Made by a program: the position numbers and the translations under genes. This document shows positions 37,596-50,742 of a stretch of DNA of 64,000 nt, piece by piece. The stretch comes from Volvox africanus (lineage: Eukaryota > Chlorophyta > Chlorophyceae > Chlamydomonadales > Volvocaceae): positions 1 through 64,000 of the forward strand of contig BSDZ01000031.1 of assembly GCA_030268105.1 (NCBI GenBank), in the 5' to 3' direction. Positions within the stretch are counted from its first letter, which is position 1. Each line of letters begins with the position of its first letter. The notes beneath the pieces are model-generated. The model saw only the letters and a list, made by a program, of their open reading frames with translations. It searched no databases and was not told the DNA's origin.

Positions 37596-38000
37596 CTGGT
37601 GTTGTTGCTGCCCTTGCATATGAGGAGACGAAGGAAAAGACGATGGGGCACTCGTGTGCGTTTGAGCTGGTGGACTCCCACAAACGTGCTCCAGTGTTGA
37701 GCAACCGATTGCCGCATCCCTCCGGGGGGCCCTCATCCGGGGGCGTGGTTTGGGGCTGGGAACTACTACCACCGTGCGGTATCGCGTGTAACGTTAAACC
37801 CGCCGGCGCTGCCCTGCTGCACACGCACATACATACAACTTAATCAATAAAGTGAAGTACGTACTTGTGAACTGGAGCTATAAAGCCGTAACATATAGTC
37901 GCGGGTTTCGGGTTGTGAAGGAGGGTGGATGGGGGGCTCGGGGGACTCCCCTAATCTCACAGGTACCTTCATACACGCAAAGCGGTGGCAACTAGCTAGC

Positions 38001-38090
38001 CCTCCCTGCCTCTCCCTGCCTCTCCCAGCCTCTCCCTGCCTCTCCCAGCCTCTCCCAGCCTCTCCCAGCCTCTCCCAGCCTCTCCCAGCA
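38001..38090 (+). repeat. 10-bp tandem repeat, nine units
   Basis: TCTCCCAGCC and TCTCCCTGCC units in a perfect 10-bp register. Confidence 0.95.
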
Positions 38091-38407
38091 AGGTGAGCAA
38101 GGTGTCTTAAGTTCGCCCAGAGCAGCAAGAGATGTCAGTTGCGCTGCTATTACGAATCTGCACCAAATCAACACGTGTAAGCACAACCGTTCGGCCGCCG
38201 CCACCTCCCAGATACGGACCGAGCGACCGAAACGCGGGCTTGGCTTGAAATGAGGGCGTTTACAATAAACCAGCCGCGTTCCCGCCTTGCTGAATGACAG
38301 CACTCGTCAGCAAGTAAGAGCAGGATGATAGATGCGTTGAGATTGGCGCCCTTCTGACCTTGCTGATGGCCAGCCGCCACGTTCTGCTGGCGTCCCATGG
38401 GGCTCAC

Positions 38408-38502
38408 CTTGTAGGATTTTGTGCTGTATCCCTTGGCATCGTCGACCACGAGACCCAGCTGCTGCTTGCCGTCCAACTCATCGCAGGCAAACGAAGGCGG
38501 GA
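38408..38502 (-). other. possible isolated coding exon
   Basis: On the minus strand the frame FACDELDGKQQLGLVVDD followed by AKGYSTKSYK ends at a strong donor (AAG|GTGAGCC). Residue composition is protein-like and differs from surrounding DNA. I do not recognise the family. Partner exons were not found. Confidence 0.25.
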
Positions 38503-41335
38503 ACGCGGCTTCTCAGTCGCTTTGCCTTCCGTGCGAAGTGCGGCAGTAGGCGACAGCCGATTAAGTCAACTGTGTGCCTGAAGACTTTGATGACTTAATG
38601 ACTCGTAGATTTACAACTTTTGAACGGTGTCATCGTAGCACTTGAGCGATGGAGTCCTAGGGGACCGCGCCGGCCTGCGGCCCGCGAGGCGGCGCGCCTG
38701 CTGGGCCGCATAGGCGCCCGCCAGTGCCTATATGCTAGCCAGGGAGCTGTTCTCATGAGCATGATAATAATAATAATATATGTGCTGCATTTTAATGACA
38801 GTAAAATCGGGATGCATATGTCGGACGTTTGATACTCGATTACGTACTTCAGCTGTACTTCGTATACACGTCCGACTTGATCTGGCCCGGGCAGGATTAA
38901 TATTTTATGAATAAGGCCAAAGAATGCTAACACGAAATCAGCTCACATACAAGTTATCGAGGCTTATGGCTTTGCCTTGTAGGCAAATAAGCGCATTAGG
39001 CTAATCGATCGACTCGATCGGGAGCACTGAGGTAAAAAGCTACCTGGTCTGTATATCCCAAAGAGATGGTCATTATGTGTTATTTGGTTGCGAATGAAAG
39101 TTATGGGGCGGTTATGGGGGCGATTAATTTGGTGCTCCCGGCGGATCAACCGGTGTTCTATACCTTGCTTCTAATGATGTAGAACATGACGCTGCCTACT
39201 TATACCAAATCTAGCAAAAACAATGGAGAATTCAGGAATATCACAAATCTATCAAAGAAGATGCAAGTTTGGCAAAGTCTCCAATAATGGGAACCGAAGG
39301 CCGGCTACCATCCAGGTGCTATTTAAGGGGCACTAATGCCTGTAATAATTCAGATATTTAATTATTACGAATGTTGATTAATGGTCAAAGAATGGTGCAG
39401 CAGGAGGTGAAACGTGCGCGAACATATCGTCGCAAGTAAATGAAGTCGCTTGCTATCCATGCAGCGATAGATAGAAGCAACACTTATAATAATCCCCTGT
39501 GCAAAAATGTAAACCATGAATTAAATTCGACAAAAGTCGACGGCGATGGCACGCCGCACCAAAGCCGTAGCTAATTACTGTTGTCGCCCGCCCACCTATT
39601 TACGGCGAACGCTGTCCCCTGGGCGCACTTTACATATAATATTACATATAATTCAAGCGATACTCACAAGAAAGTACCTGGGGCAATTCCTGTTTTGGCA
39701 AAGAGGAGAGGAGTATGGGCTTGAGAAGGCTTGCATAAGAGACAGCGATAGTGAAGGCGTCTGAAAAAAGGATGAAACATGAATACTTTATGTGAGGATG
39801 CAGGCAAAGTCCAGCGAAGGCGCTGGTGTTTTCACAGTCCGAGATGAACCGGATTTCAAGATACGGCAAACAAGCAAGCAAGCCACAAGAAAAGAAGTGT
39901 ATATATCACAAAGACGGAGGCAAAAATAATATGAAATTAATGCAAGAGAGGTTCGGGCAAGTCTTCACACACGGTTCCCACTGTACGGTTCCCAGAGAAT
40001 TACCAGGCATAGAATACAAAACCCTCTTGGGTTCAAATTCGCAGGACAAAAATCGGTTAAATACAATATTTCGGTAACGCATTAGTTCAGCACTTTCATA
40101 TGTGACACACCGTATATGTCATATTACATCATGGGAGATGCACGGGACGCACTCAGCGCGTGCAGAACATACAGCACGAACATACATCAGCTCACTGCTG
40201 ACAGCGCCAGGTAGCGCTGAACCAACCAGTAAGATACCCGATGATTTCCCGACACAGTACGCATATGTATATCTTATATGCGTTTATTAGAAATCGTTCA
40301 TCTGTACAACCCTAAATAAATACCATTACATAGCAGCTCCTCCAACTCGTAAAATAAAATATAAAGATATAAATAGATAATATATATATGTGTGTGCTTG
40401 AGTACGTATATATGCATGTTCATGTACTGCACTACCGTTTATAACATGAAACGCCCGAGCGGGTTGCCCCTACCTGCTACCTGCCTTATAAGGTACAGCA
40501 GACATATCAGCTCCTGGTATCCAGGCACGCCCGGAGCTGCCGAACCATTAAAAGGCAGCAGACATCAAGCTCTCAACACATGGAGTAGTTATCTAACCGG
40601 TTTGGCAGTATACGAGCGAGGAGTGAGTGAAGGCCGAAAGCCGAAGACGTTCGTCGAAGAGCGAACGACGAGCGAGCAAGTCCAACATGCAGCAGAGGGC
40701 CTTACCCCCTGTGTCTCACTCTCGGTGTACTTCTCGTGTATATACTTCCTGACCATTTAGATAACTACCCCACACAGGAAGGTCCTTATCAGCCGGTTGT
40801 CTTACGCAATAGATGTGACTCATCACGGCGGGCTCCGTCGCTAGCTATGTACCAAGCAATCAAAAAGAAAGTACATACAGACCGTCAACATAAGGACTCA
40901 TGCATCCTCAGGCCCAGTCGTAACGGAATCAAAACTGGTTGCTAACGGTGGTGGTGGTTAGCAAGCTGTTTGGTGGAGTACGGCAGGGGCAAATACGACA
41001 TTCGTTTAAATCTAGGGAACTCCCTTCGATATATACGAAAATCCTTCACATGATAGACAACCTGTTCCTCCACGTACATTTGGCACAGCAGGCTGGATGA
41101 CACTACATACTTACAGCACATCATCACTACTAACAACCAAGAAGGCGACGCGAGGCTCCCATGTGGCTAGCTATCTATCATGGATCCAGGTATTATATAT
41201 ATTGCACGCGTTCGCAACCCCTACCTTACTTGATTGACCGTGGGACGATAACGTACGTACTGCCGGCCGCTTAGCTGAGCCGTACGTATTTTATCATCGC
41301 TCATAAGCTTCGGTCTTCCACCGACTCTACCGTTT

Positions 41336-41377
41336 TTATAAATTGCATTACCTCCGCACAATAAAGGCAATTTATAA
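41336..41377. repeat. hairpin with 11-bp stem
   Basis: TTATAAATTGC at 41336-41346 is inverted as GCAATTTATAA at 41367-41377, with a 20-base loop. The stem shares TATAAATTGC with the hairpin near 36000. Confidence 0.8.
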
Positions 41378-43170
41378 GCTATTTCATCATCAAAAACTTT
41401 AACATCTTCATTTACAAAATTTTTTGGCCTGGAAACATTAAAAAGAAACGATAAAAGTTATATTGCTGTAGTTAGTTCCAGAAATTTTAACTATAAAACT
41501 GGCCCACGTCCTGACTGTCAGAAGGCGGATGGGTATCTACATTGGAGAGATTGTGAGAGATTGTGACATACATACACAATCCTGCGTTTTATTTTTTATC
41601 CATTCCCACACTACTAGATCTCTTGCCTCTACGTACACACATCAGACGCATCTGCCAAAAAGAGTTTAGTGTATTAATCTCTACCTTCAGTAATTGAAGG
41701 CTTTTCAATAAATAAATGCCAACTAGGTATAACGTTATCGATTAAGCCCATGCAACATGATTGCGTGAATGAACCCACGAGCAAAGGTATGTTAAGTTTG
41801 CCAAATGAAGCGCGAGGAAATCTGAACACAACCCAGTATTTTTATCTCACGTATAGACGCACGTACGACATGTATATACATACATATACATGTGTGTAAC
41901 AGGGCGAATGGCGCAGAAGCGCCAGAAAGAGCGAAACTGACTTGTCGTAATTTGGCTTTTATGACAATAACATAATTGCGTATCTATATAGATTTTGTAT
42001 ATACATATATATAACCAGTCCTTAACTTGACAGTCACCCTCATGTCCGTCTTGCCGCTATCACGGACATTATTGTCGGGCATTACCGGCTGGCGTATGCG
42101 TAGTCGTTGTCCGGTATGGGGTTGGGGTGGGTAGTCGGGGTGGGGTAGGGTGGGGGTATTAGAAGAGGGGTTCTGGGCGCGTCATATTCCCCTAGGGACT
42201 CCCCCCTACCGTATCCTCTTATGTTTACGCGCGCCCATGCATAAGAATAAGTAATCCCCAAAACGTTCCGTACAACGCCCTGCTGTCCTTTATGTTCGCA
42301 GTTTTTGTAGTTGTCGGTGAGCAATTGATTGTAGGTTTTATAGTTTTTGGCATTCTATTTTTTTCGTAAGCCTCGTTAGCTGTAAAAATAGAGGCCTTTT
42401 CTAGGAAAGACCGACCAACAGCGGCTGCTATTTCCCCTGCTGCTGCTGCGGCTGCGGCGGCGGCTGCGTATGTACTTGTTTTAACAATGCCAGTCACGGC
42501 ATGTCACAAGCAATGATGTGAAAGCTTTTATATTCTTTATTCTTACTTGTCGTAGTTGAGCCCAGCATGCATACATGCATGACTTATTACGCTGCAGCAA
42601 AACCAGGATATCGGTTCCGTTATGCAAGCTATCGTCTTGCTGTTGATTGCATCGGAGCCAGTGACTGCAGCTGTTACTTGATTGGCTCTGATGTGGGTGG
42701 CCCTCCACTGTCCAGTGGGGAAGGGGTTTTTTCGCCGATGTCTATCTAAAAGCCAGGTGGAACAGAACGGGTCAAATCTGGTTCGGGTCCCGACTAGCGC
42801 ACATAGATTTCTGAAGACATGACAGGATGCAGATGACAGATGATTCCCGTCTACCCTATGGTGGATGCCCGGATTGGCGCTGCGTCAGGGTTACGACCCT
42901 CCGCCGAATACACGAAAAGTGGGCGGTAGTGCCCGGAAAACAAAAGAACCCCATCCGTCGGGTGTAAGGCGCAAGCTGCCCTATGGGTTGCCAGGGGTGG
43001 CCGAGGACGTTCACTGCAGGGCGGGGAGGATAGTACGGGGGAATCTCGCACCCTGGCGGCATCAAGCGCTATTGCAGCCTGTGTTACACTTGCTAGGTAG
43101 GTAGGCAGTCAGTATTGATGCCTGGAAGGGAAATCGGTCAATCAGTAAAACCAACCGAACATGGAGCTAT

Positions 43171-43265
43171 TGTTGTATCTCTGTTATATATGCCTAGGCC
43201 CAATCGGAAGATGACCATACACGGTCCATCCCGGACACTACCCGTAGATACCCCAGGATACTACA
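43171..43265. repeat. dispersed repeat, copy 2
   Basis: TTGTTGTATCTCTG, GGCCCAATCGGAAGATG and TAGATACCCCAGGATACTACA in the same order as the copy at 25397-25508. Confidence 0.6.
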
Positions 43266-46200
43266 GCTACAGCATATACATAGCTAGGAAGATCAGCAGC
43301 AGGAGCAGCAACAACTAACAACAACGCATCTTTACACCTGCAGCACTTTGATTGCCCAAACCCTTGAGCCCAAATAAACATACACGCATACATGCAGATA
43401 TAAATACGAGCTAAGCCCTTACCTAATCAGAAATCGTGGCACGGTATGCGTACATACTATGTGCGATGTATCGGCGGCCAACTAACTTGAATTGACACTG
43501 CTGAGAAACAAAGCAAGGAGCCAGTGCTAAATAAATAAACTATATCATGTCGTCACACAGCTAACGAGCCAACGTAACCTTAGCCTTTTTGCTTGATTGA
43601 TGCATCAACAATGGACAACAAATCCAGCATCCAGCGGAGGAATAGATTCTGGAGCTGACGACGTTGCTTGCGCGGGTTGCTTACCATGCACCAGCAGGGG
43701 AATGTATACACACCTACGCACCTACCCAGCCACCAGCAGCCCTGGATTGATCTGCGTGCTTACATCGATGCATCGTATGTAGATAGCATGCAAAGATGTA
43801 TCCTAGGTCGTTAAAACAGTTGTTCACTTTGACGTGACCGATGGCATGCATGCATGCATGTGGTACTCGTCCAAAATCGCCCTTGTCATCCTGCAGGGCG
43901 CCCCACCCCGCCCCGGCGCATCGATTGCATGCAAGGTGCTGCGGCAGCAGCAGCAGCATATGATTATGAACTTTTAAAGGCCACAACGTGCACCCCGGTC
44001 CCGTCCTGTACCAAACGAGCAAACAAAGAAAGGTCATTTTTAAAACTTTTCTGTAAGCAATAAGACACAACACAACATCCATCACACTCGCTCGTCCACA
44101 CTCTCAGAAATTGGCACGTGCGTACGTACGCCCTCATCATGCACGCCACCTGTGGCGCGCACATTCCCTTCGCAGGCAAAACTCACTAGCTGCGATTGGA
44201 ATTGCATTAATTTATAGAATCTCCATCCATCCATCCATGGGTTCTGGAGCACAACAATCACTTTCTCAGAAGAATTTTTTCATCATCAGCATCTACAATA
44301 CTAACAATAATATATAATTAACTTAAAACTGGGCATTCGATATACCCCTGGCTCGGCGGAACCTCCTTGCTTGCTTACGTGCTTGCTTGCTCATCGCCAC
44401 GTCATCATCACAGAGTGAAACTCCCAAGTCCACGTGCCTCAGTTATTTTACCTCGCTCGCCACGTAAGCCTTTTTTATGGTAGTTTTATATTTCGTGTCA
44501 TTTTCCGTGGCCGCGTCGTCCGTACAACGTTGGGGTTGTGTATCTTCATTACGGCCTGCCGTACTCAATAAGCAGACCCACTCTTCGGGAACCACTCTGC
44601 TCTGTGCACTACTTTCTGTGGGCTTCTGCTGCCGCCCTGCACAAGTAGGTGAGGATCAGCAAGTGGTTCTGCACCCTGAGCCCCAACACCTCACAATCAC
44701 TGAACTCTTGTCGCCGATTAGGTATCATCATATGACCATTTTGTTCGCTGCAAACAACCACTGTACACGAAACCAGCCATCATGACAGCTTAGGACAGCT
44801 ATGCCAGGCAGCCTGAAACGAAGGGACCTGAACAACGTGTCCAGCAGGACCACAAGCAACGTTAGGGTACCTTACGGTACCTGTACGTGATGTGCCATAC
44901 AACTAACGATATATAAAATATCTCCGGAACAATGGGGCTATATCTGCTGGTCGCTGCCGATGACAGAGATACACATACATATGCTCTTTGTTGCAGGTGC
45001 GTGTGGTCTTCTATGCATTATCGATACATGGCCGCATCGCGACTACTCATTAGGGTTTTTTTCACTGCGACCAAATCGAGATTTTCATCGCCGAGGGAAA
45101 CGCAATTTAAAGGCGTGCGAAATCTCGCGATCCCATTTTTGCATGGGAACATATGTAATACGACTTGAAGGACAGCGTCCAATCAACTTAGGGCGCGATC
45201 AAATTTTCCAATAAAAACACATGAACACTTTATCACGCAGTTACATTATTATAGTTTTCAACCCTTCAAAGAATCTTTTCGGGAGCTGCTGACGGCAGAC
45301 GAGTAGTACTATTTAGCTATCTATCTGCAAGGGCCGAAAGATTTAACCGCCTATATCGCATGCACGCCGAATCTAGTGACATGCAAATCTATCCCTTTCC
45401 CAGCAGCGCCAGCAGGCTCAGAAACCCTGGCCCCACGCAGGTAGATGCGCCCTGAGCGGGCTAAAGGCGGCGGCGAGTGCGCACCGACTCGTGCACCCGG
45501 AATCAGGCGGGAACTATTGCCTGCTTGCTTCACACGCGCCATCAGGCCCACGTACCGATCGATGGGCCGGCGCGTTTACATATGGCTCTAACAATTTTCC
45601 TGTCCCGAGCGCCCCAAATACATCGAAGAGCTGGATCGAACGGATCCAAAAAATCAAAATGTTAGAGGAAAATGCTGAACACCTATCGCTCCATAGACAA
45701 CTAATCTATTTGTCTTAACTTATGATGTATGCACATAGCTGTAACAGTTGACGCTAGATGCGGCCTTATCGGTCGGAGCACCAGATACCCATAAACACGC
45801 ACGCAAGCATGCACTGCGTGGTCATCATGCATTGTATTGCGTGTTCGCTGCACCAAAGCCGGGCAACTTCATCATTCATTTCAGTAGTCGGATATTGACC
45901 ACCTAATAACGCAATGCGTGCACGATTCCAAATAACTTAACTACTTGCCAATCTACCTTCCATCATCTATACATCTAAGGATTTGGGCGTCCCCAAAATC
46001 GTGCGAAAGCGAATGCGCATTCATGGTCTCCCGGCATCCTCCGCGAGCAGCGACTATTAACGGCGTCTAAAAAACGAGCCGCAAGTCATCCAGCTGCATG
46101 CTTTCCGGAAATATCTAAAAGGTACATTTGCATTAACGCACGAGGCAACCCGTGTCGTCTACGAGCTTTGCATGCTCGACACGTACATGTGCCGATCAAC

Positions 46201-46910
46201 ATGCATGCTATCTATCTATCTAACTAAATGTAGCATGTGGCGAACACGTGGCACCGCCGTACCACGCAGCAAGGATTGCACCATGAGGGCACAAATCAGC
46301 CTCAGTTCACAGGCGGGATGCCCCTCCCTGCCCCTCATCAAGCTGCTCGTGTGTATACGTCTTTTGAACTAATGTGCCCTAATGTACCTAAAACATGCTT
46401 GCATCCCTTTCATCATTATTCTCAGATTAAGACAGAACAACACTGCGTGAATCTGACAGCGGCCATGATCCAAACACCTTCATTCTCTTCCCACGTCCTC
46501 CACGATGAATAGTTTTAGAAACACATCAGGCATCCGTGTGGGTGGAAACTAACGCTATATATAGCTGTGGACCAAAGCAAGCAGCTTGGCATCCGGCATG
46601 TTAGGCCCAAAGATTCCGCCCCGCACTGATTGAAGTTCATTGAAGCAACTGTATCCTGCTAATTGTCGCCAAACAACTTAACAAACTGAGCTCGCTGCGC
46701 GGCCTACTGCAAGCGAGCGAGCATGAGTTCTCATCCCACATCGTCGCGCTCTCTATCCTGCCAGATACAAACCTGCACAGTCTATAAATGAAGGTCAGCC
46801 CTATGTATATCGACATATAAAACTAGCCGCCCTTCAGTTCCATACTAGAATCAAATAGTTTCTTCAGTTCAAACGGAACTGAAGGATCTAACGGAATTGT
46901 AGTTGACCAC

Positions 46911-46930
46911 CCGAGCCGAGCCGAGCCGAG
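46911..46930 (+). repeat. GAGCC tandem repeat
   Basis: CCGAG repeated about four times. Confidence 0.8.
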
Positions 46931-47769
46931 CGTGGAAGCTCTTCGTTTTGAACGATTTATGAGGCCTGCTTCCTCGTGGTCCTTCAGAGCCAAGCACGAC
47001 GCAGCTTCCGTACCTGCTGCTGCCAAACGAAAGGTCAGGCTCCATAAGGCTGCACGGTTGTTGCACGGACGCCATCATAAAGCGCCCTTTCGGAAGCGGG
47101 AAGACCCACCCGTGTCGCTTGTTGGCTTCTCCCCCTTCCTACCCCGGCCCTGCATCTATTGCTTGTACAGCTAACCGCTGACGCCCCCTCATCCTCTTGA
47201 GCGGGAGATTGTGGACAGCATGTAGCACCCCGGCACCTCCGTTCAGGCGTCGGGTTACGTCCCGTACCATACGGCGAGGATAAGCACCATATCACGTGAG
47301 TTCCAAATCGCGGGAACTTTGCGGCTCGACACGCCAAATAAACACACGAACAGACACAGTAGCAGCAGTTGCCGTGGTAGTGGAAGATCCGTCGCGGTGA
47401 ACCAAACTGCATGAGCTCTCTGACAGCCGCGACACATTAACATCAGGGCGCCTTGCTTGTAAGTTTTAAACATCTCTGCAGGAAAACGCAGCAGCGGAAA
47501 TCGATGCGATTGGACCCCCACAAACATCCCAAATCCCATCTTCCTTAAATCCCATGCAGGTCCGGCGGTGGATGCAACACGCCCCTCAAACTTTGCCGGA
47601 AGGTATGCACACATTCCAGCTGAACTCACGACTCGACCCGCTGCCGCTCAGGAACTGCGGATACATTCATTGTGATGAGCGGACGGCACAGCTCTAAAGG
47701 CCGTCATGCCATCGGGCCCATCCACATAGTACTGGCCATAGAAATGTGGGCGCTCCGTACGTGCCCTTT

Positions 47770-50742
47770 TTACCACGATCGGGTCCGCCCCTCTTCGGCT
47801 GCCATGGCGAAGTGGCGCTCCCCTGGACTGCAGCAAAGCTCCAGGGCCTCAATACAGGCCGCAAGCCCTGGCTCAGGGGGTCTCAGGGGTGGTTCTCGGG
47901 TCTCTACGACGCCGCGGAGCGCCATTCCCTCCTGATCCACTAGGCGCTGCGCCAGCATTACGCACGCCTGCGCGATGGTGCAGTACTCGTGCGACAAGAA
48001 TGTGTCGTACATAAGCGATAACTCCTGCAAGGGCAGACGTAAGCGGGCCGATGGGGGAACCCACTCACCAAATTGCTGCTTTCAAGGTTTCGTTTCCCAA
48101 GTGCTTTTCTTCCGCAATAACGGGCGGGGATGTGGTGGTGATGCGAGTTGGTATCTCTGGGTAGACGACAATCCGTTAAAGATGACGAATCAACTGACGA
48201 TAACGACTCACGGTATAAGTTGGAGGTAGTTTGAAGTCGTCCGTGGCATATTGGACAAGCTAGGACGCTGCCAAACATCTTTAATCGTCTTCACTGCTGC
48301 GGGATGTGGTATTACCGACACCGGCCACAGACAGGCGGCCAAACATACACCGCATGTGTACACCACAGACACAGTCAGGGCTCTCGACAACCGGCCCCCT
48401 AATGGACATTACCACGCTCCGGAACCAAACACATTTTGCCCTGCATTCCCGCATCTTCGCATGTTCGATGCATAACACCCTAGCTACCGTGATGAGGGGG
48501 GGTGATGCGGCTTACCGCTAATGATGCTGCAACCGTTGCGACGGCAGACTCGCAAAATTCGGAGGTGTTGGGAGAATCTTCATGAAGATTCTCGTGCAAT
48601 TCAGGGGCCACAGAAGCAGACCGTGCGGGCCGCGGGCCGGGAGAACTGTGAGCCCGGCGGCTGGCTCCCCAGCTGTCATCGCTGCAGCTGCTGTCCACTT
48701 GCGTCTGCCCTCTCAGAGGCTTACGTTGCGAGACGAGGAAGTGCTCTAGGAATGTGAAGGTGTTGGGTTCATGCAGCTGCCAGTCGATGGTTTGAAGAAG
48801 AGTAAACTCGCAGCGCTGCAAGTCGCAGGGCTGAACGGAGAGAGGGAGGGGACGATGGGAAGGAGGAGAACCTAAGTTAACAGGTGGAAGGGTAATGGTG
48901 ATGGAGGGGGGAGTGCGATGGGAGGAAGGCTTCTCACAATTTGCACGAACTGAACAGGCTCAACCAGACAGACACAGATCGCTTCTGCCTCTCCCGCAAA
49001 AGGATTTCAACGGTCCGACAGCTTCATGCATGATGAGCGGCGGTATTGATGGTGAAGGCATGAACGTTTCATGCGACGATGTGGGCTGTGGATCAGGACA
49101 AGTACTACTGCTGGTAAAACGGGCTGTTTCGGCTTTGTGCGCTCCCTAGGATAGAGTGACACGGGTTGCGCCCTGCGTGGGGGTTATCACTTAAGCGGCA
49201 GCAACAGCATCTATCCGTCGTCACTCGCTTGCTTAGCGCACAGCAAGCCTTCATCATCACCACCCTCGTACGTCTTCCACCGCACGCATACCTGGTACAG
49301 ATGACCTCCCGTAGGGTTTACTGCCAGTCCCAGCCAAATGGACGGCCTGACCTGCAAAACCTGTAGATCGAGCCCCGTCCAAGAAACAAATGGCAGTTCA
49401 GGAGTTGTGGAGCGGCACCAGCAGGAAGAGACAAGCAGAAAAATAGAGACTGGCGCCGAAGCAGAAGGAGGGGGCAGCGTTGCCCTATGAGGCTCTCTGC
49501 CATAGCTTTTCCCACCCCGTGCAATCAAACCACGCAGCCGTCGACCGACACTGACCCGTTTGATGACTACGCGGTAGGTACCTGAGGAGCGAGATGTATG
49601 TGCACGTATTGTATGAGTGTGTGCAATAGCGTACCTCATTAAATTTGACCGCGACTGACATGCTGGCAAGAGCCAAGAGCTGAAGGATACCCTCGGGCGT
49701 AGGAACCTGCTGGGAGGAGCGGGACGCCGTGAAAGCATCACACGTGATTGCATAGAGCATGTCAATTGCTTGTGCACGCACTCCAGGTCCATCCCGCTGC
49801 CGGCTTGTTCAGACCCTTGTGGGACCCGAAGGCCAGCAGACATAAAATGAATCCTTATGACATGCGAAGCAGCGGGATGCTCATAACCGAAGTATCCAGC
49901 ATAGATCTAACTAGCCGGATACTCTGGGCACGACGTCGCATTGCGGCACTGATGTTGAAGAGATGTTTTGTTTAGGCCAAACGTAATATCAATTGACCCG
50001 TGTGGCATTTCTTCTGTGGTTACGGCCTGGCACGGGACGTTACGGGTACAGCCTGAGGTACGTGGGCTGCGGCGAACCATGTTCGTCCTCTCTATCACAT
50101 CGAATCTAATGTGCTCAGCCTTATAATAATCTTAATTTCTGGAAAGATGCAAAAATCTTCGGATGTATAAATGTAATAATCGAATCGGGATGGAGAAACG
50201 TACAAGGACAAAATCTGCATAAGAGCTAAAATTAACAAGAGCTAAGATCAAGCAACTGTGGTAGAGGAATAATTAAATAATGCACAGCATTTAACACGGA
50301 TGCTGGTACTGCAACTGGTACTGCAGCTTCGAGCGGGCTGCCGTGGCGTCTTCTTCTTCGTCCGAAAACGCAAGCTAACGCCTGAACTAACATGCCCAAT
50401 ATAGAGCCTCCACCCGTATCGCATCCTTACTTATAATGTGCCGCCACGGGCTAGGCCCCCACCTGGGACGCCGCCATGAAACGGTCTAGGAGGGAGGTGG
50501 CCATAAAAAGCGTTGAGGCATGCAGCCCTAGTGCCTCGCAAACCTGCCGCATCCAGCCCACGATGAGTACTCGATGCTCCGGTGGGATGTTCTGATGATA
50601 GTGGAGGCATCCGGCGGGGGAGGTTCGGCAGCTAGCGGCGTGAGTCTCCGCGTGAGCCTCCGCAGCAGCCTTGTTCTCAGGAGTCGGTGTGCAAGGCTGC
50701 CCGGCCGGTCGGGGGCTACTTAGCTGCAAGCCCCGGTTCATC
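47770..50742 (-). CDS. D-type cyclin B, first exon not found
   Basis: Paralogue of cyclins A and C. Exons on the minus strand: 50742-50463, 49706-49635, 49360-49292, 48830-48516 and 48024-47770, all in phase. The two 72- and 69-base exons have exactly the sizes seen in the other two copies. Motifs: HRVLIVGWMRQVCEALGL, STLFMATSLLDRFMAASQ, LLALASMSVAVKFNE, SIWLGLAVNPTG, then TLLQTIDWQL and TFTFLEHFL. The C-terminal fold starts ELSLMYDTFLSHEYCTIAQ and has only a short linker before GLAACIEALELCC. The exon after TFLEHFL is longer (315 bases) and Ser/Pro-rich. Exon 2 starts at acceptor GAAAGCAG with one base of a split codon, so an exon 1 ending in two bases is needed; I could not find one with an LxCxE motif in about 900 bp upstream. 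An ATG is the first full codon of exon 2, so a shortened protein is also possible. Confidence 0.8.
48736..48833 (-). repeat. 98-bp block identical to cyclin C exon
   Basis: Covers the start of the exon encoding CDLQRCEFTLLQTIDW and its acceptor. It is identical base for base to 59069-59166 in cyclin C, including silent sites. The matching block in cyclin A (about 30181-30281) differs at about 13 sites. Confidence 0.9.

Larger units (their letters stand above)
38503..47769. other. gene-poor region between cyclins A and B
   Basis: About 9 kb of AT-rich, repeat-bearing DNA without a recognisable gene. Contains an 11-bp-stem hairpin at 41336-41377, a GC-rich trinucleotide run near 42430-42470 (minus-strand poly-Ala ORF 42225-42497, unrecognised), dispersed-repeat copy 2 at 43171-43265, a short CATG run at about 43846-43862 and GAGCC repeats at 46911-46930. 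Confidence 0.45.

Noticed and set aside
42225..42497. Poly-Ala minus-strand ORF
   Set aside because: Low-complexity trinucleotide repeat with unrecognised flank; no exon boundaries or homology.
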